The notes under the pieces: generated by a model
Seen by the model: the letters and a program-made list of their open reading frames with translations, nothing else
The model's database searches: none
What the model was told of the DNA's origin: nothing
Origin: Hyphomicrobiales bacterium
GTDB taxonomy: Bacteria > Pseudomonadota > Alphaproteobacteria > Rhizobiales > Kaistiaceae
Length of the DNA stretch: 6,204 nt
Assembly (NCBI GenBank): GCA_017305815.1
Contig: JAFKJZ010000555.1
Coordinates: 1-6,204 of the forward strand
Direction: 5' to 3'
Shown: positions 1 to 5,205 of the stretch, piece by piece
Layout: the number at the start of each line of letters is the position of its first letter
Numbering within the stretch: position 1 is the first letter of the stretch
Translations under genes and position numbers: made by a program

Positions 1-95
1 CAGGCGCCCGCCGCCTCGATATAGCGGAGCGTTCCGTCGTCGGGCCCGTTCGGGACGTCGCAGCGAAACGTTTTGGACTCCAGTTGGTTGGCCAT
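1..95 (-). CDS. Unidentified protein, N-terminal fragment (gene runs off the left edge)
   Basis: An ATG at 95-93 opens a frame that continues to the window edge, giving 31 residues that begin MANQLESKTFRC and end near LRYIEAAGA. I chose this start because a GGAGGGG ribosome binding site (98-104) sits just upstream, and because the third codon positions in this frame are strongly G/C, as in the neighbouring genes. An overlapping open frame starting at an upstream ATG has poorer codon use. The gene follows the aldehyde dehydrogenase on the same strand after 133 bases, so it may belong to the same operon or be read from its own promoter. The fragment is too short to identify. The TLRYIEAAG stretch resembles the first strand ahead of the oxyanion loop of some alpha/beta hydrolases, but that is only a guess. 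Confidence 0.6.
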   Translation of the reverse strand, partial: MANQLESKTFRCDVPNGPDDGTLRYIEAAGA

Positions 96-97
96 GG

Positions 98-104
98 CCC
101 CTCC
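98..104 (-). promoter_or_regulatory. Ribosome binding site of the left-edge gene
   Basis: The minus strand reads GGAGGGG, ending two bases before the ATG at 95; its GGAGG core leaves four bases. It decides the start of the partial gene. No convincing promoter was found between it and the preceding gene. Confidence 0.6.
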
Positions 105-183
105 CGCCGGACCGATGGCTCCCCCCACGGCCGGCCGCGCAGCATGGTCGATCGCGGGCTCGGGCTCAAGAGCGGCTGGATGT

Positions 184-212
184 CCCTCCGCCGCGCCAGG
201 CGAAGCGGAGGG
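184..212 (-). terminator. GC-rich hairpin after the aldehyde dehydrogenase gene
   Basis: A perfect 8-bp inverted repeat (CCCTCCGC at 184-191, GCGGAGGG at 205-212) encloses a 13-base loop. It begins 17 bases past the TAG stop of the aldehyde dehydrogenase, where a terminator would be expected. On the minus strand the stem is followed by ACATCCAG rather than a run of T, so it lacks the U-tract of a classical intrinsic terminator. It may act as a weak or Rho-assisted terminator, or as a 3'-end stabiliser. The rest of the gap (96-228) shows nothing else that I can support. Confidence 0.4.
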
Positions 213-228
213 GCAGCCAGCTTGAGGC

Positions 229-2622
229 CTATTCGCCGTAAGGCACCCAGATGTTCTTGACCTGGGTAGCGCGACGCAGGAATTCGCGGCCCTGCGCCGA
301 GTTTTCGGTCCAGCGGCGCGGAATGCCCTGGTTGGCCCAGACCGGCTTCAGATTGCCGCTGGAAGCCTTCTCCACCAGCGCACTGCCGGCCTTCGAACCG
401 AAATACCAGAGCGCTGCGACATCGTCGTGCTCGGCCAGCGTCTTGGCGAGCACGTCGCGTTCGCCGGTGACGATGTTGACCACGCCGGCCGGAACGTCCG
501 AGGTGTCGAGGATCTGGTAAAAGTCCGTCGCCGCCAGCGGATGGCTGGAGGAGGGGACGACGACGACGCGGTTGCCCATCGCGATCGCCGGCATCACCAG
601 CGAGACGAAGCCGAGCAGCGGCGCCTCGTCCGGGCAGAGGATGCCCATGTTGCCAAAGGCTTCGTTCATGGCGAGCGTGACATGGCGCGACTTGGTCGAG
701 TGCACCGCGCCGTCGAACTTGTCGGCCTGCGCCGCGTACCAGAACGTCCGCCGGATCGAGACCGCGACCTCTTCCGCCGCCGCCTTGGCAGAGGCGCCGG
801 TCATGGCGACGATGCGCGCCTCGAACTCCTTGGCCCGGGAAGAGAGGTTTTCCGCAACGTAATAAAGGACTTGCGCGCGGTTATGCGCCGTGGCGCCGCC
901 CCACGAGCCCGCCTTGCCGGCCGCTTCGACGGCATTGCGGATGTCCTTGCGGTTGCCGAGGCCGGCCTGGCTGATCGGCTGCCCCTTCGGGCCGAGCACC
1001 GTGTAGGAATAGCCGGAGTCGGGCCGTGCCTGCTTGCCGCCGACATAGAGCTTGGCGGTGCGATCGATCGACGGCAGGCCCGAGATCTCCTCGTCGGCGA
1101 CCGGCAGCGGCGACAGCTTGGCGGCGACTTTCTCGTCTGCCTTCAGGGGCTTGTCGGTGACCGGCTTCAGATATTCGGCCATGCCCTCGCGCCCGCCCTC
1201 GCGGCCATAGCCGCTCTCGCGATAGCCGCCGAAGCCGGCTGCGGCGTCGAACATGTTGGTGCCGTTGATCCAGACGACGCCGGCCTTCAGCTTGGCGGCG
1301 ACGTCGAGCGACAGGTTGATGTTCTCCGACCAGACCGAGGCGGCGAGGCCGTAGCGGCTGTTGTTGGCGATCGCCACCGCCTCGGCCGGGGTGCGGAAGG
1401 TCATGGCTGCCAGCACCGGTCCGAAGATCTCGACCTCGGCGATGGTGGAGGCCGGGGCGACGTTGGTGAACAGCGACGGCGGGAAGAAACAGCCCTTCGC
1501 TGGTAACCCCTTGTTAGCCTGGAAGAGGGTCGCGCCCTCGGCTTCGCCCTTCGCGACCAGTTCCTTGATGCGCTTCAGCTGGACCGGGTCGACGATGGCG
1601 CCCATGTCGACCGACTTGTCGAGCGGATCGCCGACGCGGAGATTTGCCATGCGGGCGCGCAGCTTTGCGTAGACCGCTTCGGCGACGCCTTCCTGCACCA
1701 GCAGGCGCGAGCCGGCGCAGCAGACCTGGCCCTGGTTGAACCAGATCGCGTCGACCACGCCCTCGACCGCGCCGTCGAGATCGGCGTCCTCGAAGACGAT
1801 GAAGGGCGACTTGCCGCCGAGTTCGAGCGACAGCTTCTTGCCCGTGCCGGCGGTCTTCTCGCGGATGATGCGGCCGACCTCGGTCGAGCCGGTGAAGGCG
1901 ATCTTGTCGATGTCGGCATGCTCGACGATGGCGTTGCCGGTCACGCCGTCGCCGGTGACGATGTTGACGACGCCGGCCGGCAGGCCGACCTCGCGGCAGA
2001 TCTCGGCGAAGGCGAGCGCGGTGAGCGGCGTGTATTCGGCCGGCTTCAGCACGACCGTGTTGCCGGCGGCGAGCGCCGGGGCGATCTTCCAGGCCAGCAT
2101 CAGCAGCGGGAAGTTCCACGGGATGATCTGGCCGCAGACGCCGACCGGACCTTCGCCGGGGAACTCGCTCTCGACCAGCTCGGCCCAGCCGGCATGGTGG
2201 TAGAAGTGGCGGGCGACCAGCGGGATGTCGATGTCGCGCGTCTCGCGGATCGGCTTGCCATTGTCCATCGTCTCCAGAACGGAGAGGAAGCGCTCGCGCT
2301 TCTGAATGTGGCGGGCGATGGCGTAGAGATAGACGGCGCGCTCATGACCCGACAGCGCCGACCACGACTTGAACGCCTTGCGGGCGGCCTTGACCGCCTT
2401 GTCGACGTCGGCGGCGCTGCCCTGCGCGACCTGGGCCAGCTCGGTCTCATGGGCCGGGTTGAACACCGGGAAGCGCTTGCCTTCCGACGGGGCGACGAAC
2501 TTGCCGTCGATGAAGTGGTTGAAGCCGTCCTTGTGCAGGTCGAGCCAGCCGACGACGGGTTCGTTCGCTTCGGGGGCCGGGCCGTAGTCCATGCTGACGA
2601 GGATGTCCTTGACGAGTGCCAT
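229..2622 (-). CDS. Two-domain aldehyde dehydrogenase, ALDH16 type
   Basis: This 797-residue protein matches the unusual length (about 800) of the ALDH16 family, which carries two ALDH-type domains in one chain. The N-terminal domain (about 35-490) is a full NAD(P)-dependent aldehyde dehydrogenase. It has PWNFP with Asn170, KPAEYTP with Lys193, FTGSTEVG (243-250), LELGG with Glu267 as general base, GQVCCAGSR with nucleophile Cys301, and EIFGPV (398-403). The C-terminal part (about 521-797) is a pseudo-domain. It keeps PAGVVNIVTG (711-720) and an FGS echo of the FTGS motif, but has no catalytic Glu or Cys, and it ends in VKNIWVPYGE. Known bacterial ALDH16 enzymes keep the catalytic cysteine, while mammalian ALDH16A1 has lost it; this one should be active. 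It follows deoC by 11 bases with a coupled ribosome binding site, so acetaldehyde from DeoC is the likely substrate (inference), oxidised to acetate in the cytoplasm. No frameshift is seen. Confidence 0.93.
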   Translation of the reverse strand: MALVKDILVSMDYGPAPEANEPVVGWLDLHKDGFNHFIDGKFVAPSEGKRFPVFNPAHETELAQVAQGSAADVDKAVKAARKAFKSWSALSGHERAVYLYAIARHIQKRERFLSVLETMDNGKPIRETRDIDIPLVARHFYHHAGWAELVESEFPGEGPVGVCGQIIPWNFPLLMLAWKIAPALAAGNTVVLKPAEYTPLTALAFAEICREVGLPAGVVNIVTGDGVTGNAIVEHADIDKIAFTGSTEVGRIIREKTAGTGKKLSLELGGKSPFIVFEDADLDGAVEGVVDAIWFNQGQVCCAGSRLLVQEGVAEAVYAKLRARMANLRVGDPLDKSVDMGAIVDPVQLKRIKELVAKGEAEGATLFQANKGLPAKGCFFPPSLFTNVAPASTIAEVEIFGPVLAAMTFRTPAEAVAIANNSRYGLAASVWSENINLSLDVAAKLKAGVVWINGTNMFDAAAGFGGYRESGYGREGGREGMAEYLKPVTDKPLKADEKVAAKLSPLPVADEEISGLPSIDRTAKLYVGGKQARPDSGYSYTVLGPKGQPISQAGLGNRKDIRNAVEAAGKAGSWGGATAHNRAQVLYYVAENLSSRAKEFEARIVAMTGASAKAAAEEVAVSIRRTFWYAAQADKFDGAVHSTKSRHVTLAMNEAFGNMGILCPDEAPLLGFVSLVMPAIAMGNRVVVVPSSSHPLAATDFYQILDTSDVPAGVVNIVTGERDVLAKTLAEHDDVAALWYFGSKAGSALVEKASSGNLKPVWANQGIPRRWTENSAQGREFLRRATQVKNIWVPYGE

Positions 2623-2629
2623 GATCGTT

Positions 2630-2635
2630 CCCCTC
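2630..2635 (-). promoter_or_regulatory. Ribosome binding site of the aldehyde dehydrogenase gene
   Basis: GAGGGG lies 7 bases before the ATG at 2622 and overlaps the TGA stop of deoC (2636-2634), so ribosomes ending deoC are placed to start the dehydrogenase. This supports the ATG at 2622 over the later in-frame Met11, which has no comparable site. Confidence 0.7.
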
Positions 2636-3650
2636 AGGCGAGCGCGTGGCGGATGGTGGAGGAATAGCGGCCGGTGACGTAGTGCTCGATCTGCCGCTCG
2701 ATGTCGGCGAGGAGCGAGCTGGCGCCGATGCGGAAGAGGTCGGGCTCGAGCCAGTCATTGCCGAGCTCTTCCTTCATCAGGATCAGCCAGGCCATGGCGT
2801 CCTTGGCGGTGCGGAGGCCGCCCGCCGGCTTGAATCCGATCTTGAAGCCGGTCAGCGCCAGGTAGTCTCGGATGGCGCGGCACATGACCAGGCTGACCGG
2901 CAGCGTCGCGTTGACGTCTTCCTTGCCGGTCGAGGTCTTGATGAAGTCGGCGCCGGCCTGCATGGCGACCATCGACGCCTTGTAGACATTGCGCAGCGTC
3001 TTCAGGTCGCCGGTGGCGAGGATCGCCTTCAGATGCGCCTCGCCGCAGGCTTCGCGCATGGCGGCCACTTCGTCATAGAGCGCTTGCCAGTCGCCGTTCA
3101 GCACATGGGCGCGGGTGATGACGATGTCGATCTCGTGCGCGCCTTCGCCGACCGCGTAGTGGATCTCTTCCAGCCGCTGCTTCAGCGGCGTCAGGCCGGC
3201 CGGGAAGCCGGTGGCGACCGAGGCGACGGGGATGCCCGAGCCCTCGAGCGCCTTGACGGCCGGGGCGACCATGGTCGGGTAGACGCAGACGGCGCCGACC
3301 TTTGGCGGGTTGGCCTGGAGGCCGAGCGCCTCGACCAGATCCTCGCGGAACGGCCGGCGCGCCTTGGCGCAGAGGCGCTGGACGCGGCCGGGCGTGTCGT
3401 CGCCGGCGAGCGTCGTCAGGTCCATCAGCGTCACCGCCTTCACCAGCCAGGCGGCCTGGTATTCCTTCTTCACCGTCCGCCGCGTGGTCAGCGTCGCGGC
3501 GCGACGCTCGGCGGCGGAGGTGTTGACCTGGGCGCCCTCGAACCAGTCGACATGCAGCGGCGTGCCGTCATTGCGCTTCAGGGCGTTCGATAGGGGCGGG
3601 GTATTCGATGCGGGCGCAGTCTTGCGCTCCGTGGAGCCGTCAGCCGGCAT
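2634..3650 (-). CDS. deoC: Deoxyribose-phosphate aldolase, long DERA-like type
   Basis: A class I aldolase that cleaves 2-deoxy-D-ribose-5-phosphate to glyceraldehyde-3-phosphate and acetaldehyde, the last step of deoxynucleoside catabolism. The Schiff-base lysine is Lys238 in FIKTSTGK, the second active-site lysine is Lys274 in GFKPAGG, and the proton-relay aspartate is Asp175 in EIDIV. At 338 residues it is longer than the roughly 250-residue enterobacterial enzyme. It resembles animal DERA over nearly its whole length, including RRTVKKE (57-63), AAWLVKAVT, DLTTLAGDD, YKASMVAMQAG and the ending ERQIEHYVTGRY. Residues 1-28 are a polar extension without similarity to DERA. The ATG at 3650 is chosen because no other ATG occurs before Met76 and a GGGAGA site precedes it. 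The start overlaps the end of the regulator gene by 11 bases and the stop is 11 bases before the dehydrogenase start, so the three genes probably form one operon. Confidence 0.96.
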   Translation of the reverse strand: MPADGSTERKTAPASNTPPLSNALKRNDGTPLHVDWFEGAQVNTSAAERRAATLTTRRTVKKEYQAAWLVKAVTLMDLTTLAGDDTPGRVQRLCAKARRPFREDLVEALGLQANPPKVGAVCVYPTMVAPAVKALEGSGIPVASVATGFPAGLTPLKQRLEEIHYAVGEGAHEIDIVITRAHVLNGDWQALYDEVAAMREACGEAHLKAILATGDLKTLRNVYKASMVAMQAGADFIKTSTGKEDVNATLPVSLVMCRAIRDYLALTGFKIGFKPAGGLRTAKDAMAWLILMKEELGNDWLEPDLFRIGASSLLADIERQIEHYVTGRYSSTIRHALA

Positions 3651-4716
3651 GGGTGTTCTCCCGGTCTTCGGAAAGGGCTTTTTCGTTGGTGGCTTGGTCG
3701 GACAAGGCTTGGTCGGACAAGGCTTGGTTCGACAAGGCTTGGTTCGACAAGGCGTGGAGGGCGGTCGCCTCGTCGGTGACGAGGACGTTGACGTAGCGCG
3801 CCTTCAGGGCGGCGAGCACGACGGCGTGCTTGGCGCGGCCCGAGGCGACGCCGATCGAATGCGACTTGGCGCGCAGTCGTTCCGGCGCCAGGCCGATGGT
3901 GCGGGCGTCGAGCGTCGGGTCGGCAATGGCGCCGTCCGCGTCGATGAAGCGGCCGAGCAGGTCGCCGACCGCCTTCTTGGCGACGAGGCCGTCGACGTCT
4001 GCGGCGGTCAGGTAGCCGGATTCGACATGCACCGATCCGGCCATGCCGCCGAGGCCGAAGCAGGCGACGGGGGCCTCGTCGGCGAGTTTCAATACGCTTG
4101 CGATTACCGGATCGGCCTCGATCACGCTGCGCGTCTCGGCGCGGCCGACGATCGCCGGCACTGGCAGCAGCGTGGCCGTGCCGTTGCCGGCCTCGGCGAA
4201 GCGCTCGGCAACGGTGTTGGTCTTCAGCGTCGCCGATTTCAGATTGGTGGCGCCGTTCATCAGCACGACGCGGACGCCGTCGTTCCAGCCGGGCGCCAGC
4301 CAGTGCGCCACGGAGGCCATGGTGCGGCCCCAGGAGACGCCGACCAGGCCGGGGCGCGGGCTGAGGCCGGCCAGGTACTGCCCCGCCGCTTGCGCCACCG
4401 CGTCCTGCGCCACGTCACCATCGCCCATCGACGGCACGACGATCGCCTCGCGCAGGCCGAAGGCGGTCTGCAGCCGGGATTCGAGCGCGGGCAGACGCTG
4501 GGCGCGGGGGACGATGGCGATGCGGACAATGCCGGTTTCGCGCGCGTCGCGCAGCAGCCGGCTGACCTGCCAGCGGGTCAGACCGACTTCCTCGGCGATC
4601 TCGCTCTGGGTCCGCTCAAGGTCGTAATAGAGCTTCGCGACCTGCACCATGCGGTGCTCGCGCTGCTCGTCACGGGTCGGCGGAACGGGGTTGGCGACGC
4701 TCGGCATTGCTTTCAC
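3640..4716 (-). CDS. SorC/DeoR-family sugar-sensing transcriptional regulator
   Basis: A cytoplasmic DNA-binding regulator of 358 residues. An N-terminal helix-turn-helix (about 24-66) carries TQSEIAEEVGLTRWQVSRLL followed by the short wing GIVRI. The rest is a sugar-phosphate-binding domain of the SorC type: GVSWGRTM (126-133), ACFGLGG (218-224), GDLLGRFIDADG (251-262), and the family ending from about 289, with GVASGRAKHA and NVLVTDEATA. Members of this family usually repress sugar catabolic operons and are released by a phosphorylated sugar; deoxyribose-5-phosphate is the natural candidate here (inference from deoC). Residues 322-358 form an extra tail of ALSNQ/ALSDQ repeats beyond the usual end. 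The frame opens at a GTG (4716-4714), with an ATG three codons later (4707); neither has a good ribosome binding site, and the GTG lies inside the operator. Met23 (4650) is also possible, as it still precedes the helix-turn-helix. The gene overlaps deoC by 11 bases. Confidence 0.9.
   Translation of the reverse strand: MKAMPSVANPVPPTRDEQREHRMVQVAKLYYDLERTQSEIAEEVGLTRWQVSRLLRDARETGIVRIAIVPRAQRLPALESRLQTAFGLREAIVVPSMGDGDVAQDAVAQAAGQYLAGLSPRPGLVGVSWGRTMASVAHWLAPGWNDGVRVVLMNGATNLKSATLKTNTVAERFAEAGNGTATLLPVPAIVGRAETRSVIEADPVIASVLKLADEAPVACFGLGGMAGSVHVESGYLTAADVDGLVAKKAVGDLLGRFIDADGAIADPTLDARTIGLAPERLRAKSHSIGVASGRAKHAVVLAALKARYVNVLVTDEATALHALSNQALSNQALSDQALSDQATNEKALSEDRENTHAG
3657..3662 (-). promoter_or_regulatory. 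Ribosome binding site of deoC, inside the regulator gene
   Basis: GGGAGA is 6 bases before the deoC ATG at 3650 and lies within the last codons of the regulator. It supports the long form of DeoC and suggests translational coupling between the two genes. Confidence 0.55.
3691..3750 (-). repeat. 15-bp coding minisatellite in the regulator's 3' end, four copies
   Basis: On the plus strand GGCTTGGTCGGACAA occurs twice (3691-3705, 3706-3720), then GGCTTGGTTCGACAA twice (3721-3735, 3736-3750). The two versions differ at two adjacent bases. A decayed unit, starting GGCTT, is visible at 3676-3690. On the coding strand each unit encodes ALSNQ or ALSDQ. The unit is about 53% GC and uses TTG and CAA, unlike the GC-rich codons around it. 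Because 15 bases is five codons, copy-number change would keep the frame and vary only the tail length. Confidence 0.95.
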
Positions 4717-4745
4717 AAATGTGAGACGCGATCACTTATGTGAAA
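4711..4745 (-). promoter_or_regulatory. Putative operator: two 12-bp palindromes over the regulator start
   Basis: Two similar palindromes, TCACAAATGTGA (4713-4724) and TCACTTATGTGA (4732-4743) on the plus strand, have centres 19 bp apart. The flanking bases TTTCAC...GTGAAA make the whole 35-bp block an approximate palindrome as well. They are AT-rich islands in a GC-rich gap. The distal one covers the expected transcription start and the proximal one covers the candidate GTG start codon, a typical place for repressor binding. SorC-family proteins commonly act as oligomers on such sites, so autoregulation is the natural reading. It could instead serve another regulator. Confidence 0.65.
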
Positions 4746-4746
4746 C

Positions 4747-4775
4747 CGATAGGCTCTCGTAGCGGCAGAGTCAAT
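4747..4775 (-). promoter_or_regulatory. Putative promoter of the regulator-deoC-dehydrogenase operon
   Basis: On the minus strand ATTGAC (4775-4770) and CTATCG (4752-4747) are separated by exactly 17 bases. They match the alphaproteobacterial housekeeping consensus CTTGAC-N17-CTATAT at 5 of 6 and 4 of 6 positions. The expected start of transcription, about 4740, falls inside the distal operator palindrome and leaves a leader of roughly 25-35 bases. Confidence 0.5.
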
Positions 4776-4800
4776 CGTTTTGGGGCCTGTGGCATCGGCC

Positions 4801-4950
4801 CAGACGGCGGCAGGTTGTTCTCGGGCGTCAGTCCACGCTCGCCGTCATCCCGGCCTCCGGGCCGGAATCCATCCAGTCGAGCCTTTGGGAGGCTCCTGCG
4901 GCGGGAGCCCGGCAGCATGGATCCCTGCTTTCGCAGGGATGACGACGGAG
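4801..4950. repeat. Palindromic intergenic repeat, copy A
   Basis: The element core runs from CGTCATCC (4843-4850) to its inverted partner GGATGACG (4937-4944). Inside are a small hairpin CCGGCC-TCCG-GGCCGG near the left end and a perfect terminal hairpin with arms ATCCCTGC and GCAGGGAT (4921-4940). It aligns without gaps to copy B at an offset of 170 bases, about 124 of 150 positions identical by hand count. GTCATCCCGG/GGATGACG elements are common, dispersed non-coding repeats in proteobacteria, and their translations (VIPAKAGIH and similar) are frequent false genes. There is no transposase, so it is REP/MITE-like. Confidence 0.85.
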
Positions 4951-4970
4951 GGTTGGGGAAGGCGAGAGCC

Positions 4971-5120
4971 CGGACGGTGGCGGGTTGTTCTCGGGCGCCC
5001 GCCAACGCTCACCGTCATCCCGGCCTCCGAGCCGGGATCCATTCAGCCGAGGCTTCGGGAGATTCATGCGGCGGGAACCCGGCGGCATGGATCCTCGCCT
5101 CCGCGAGGATGACGGCGGAG
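4971..5120. repeat. Palindromic intergenic repeat, copy B
   Basis: Second copy of the same element. Its core runs from CGTCATCC (5013-5020) to GGATGACG (5107-5114). It has a CCCGGC/GCCGGG hairpin, an inner GGATCCAT (5035-5042) matched by ATGGATCC (5087-5094), and a perfect terminal hairpin with arms ATCCTCGC and GCGAGGAT (5091-5110). About 40 bases to the left of the core are shared with copy A too (33 of 40), so the pair looks like a duplicated segment more than two separate insertions. The 20 bases between the copies (4951-4970) are unremarkable. Confidence 0.85.
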
Positions 5121-5167
5121 GTTGTCCGGCCGGGGAGAGGCAAAATCGAGTGGAAGCCGGCCGGAAC

Positions 5168-5191
5168 CCCTCGCCCGCGGACGGGCGAGGG
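5168..5191 (-). terminator. Strong hairpin after the nucleoside hydrolase gene
   Basis: A perfect 10-bp inverted repeat (CCCTCGCCCG at 5168-5177, CGGGCGAGGG at 5182-5191) has a 4-base loop and lies 14 bases past the TAG stop of the nucleoside hydrolase. On the minus strand it is followed by GTTCCGG, so the U-tract is minimal. CCCTC(G/T)CCC...GGGCGAGGG hairpins of this kind are common after genes in GC-rich proteobacteria. It probably separates the hydrolase transcript from the regulator operon. Confidence 0.6.
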
Positions 5192-5205
5192 TAGGGTAGA
5201 GTCGC

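Noticed and set aside
130..170. Possible promoter for the left-edge gene (CTTGAG, 17-base gap, CCATGC on the minus strand)
   Set aside because: The -10 match is only 3 of 6 and there is no supporting feature. Such matches arise by chance.
521..797. Second half of the dehydrogenase as a frame-fused second active enzyme
   Set aside because: The positions are residues of the protein at 229-2622. This half lacks the catalytic Glu and Cys and is the normal pseudo-domain of ALDH16 proteins, so it is neither a second active enzyme nor an accidental fusion.
427..1506. Long plus-strand open frame opposite the aldehyde dehydrogenase
   Set aside because: Its translation is arginine-, glycine- and aspartate-rich without any family motif, and it is antisense to a gene with full ALDH signatures. 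Long antisense frames are expected at this GC content.
3310..4743. 477-codon plus-strand open frame opposite deoC and the regulator
   Set aside because: It spans two well-supported genes on the other strand, contains the minisatellite in a third reading, and has no recognisable domain. It is a GC-driven shadow.
4801..5120. Possible CRISPR array
   Set aside because: There are only two copies, about 150 bp long, imperfect, with a 20-bp unremarkable gap. There are no short regular repeats with unique spacers.
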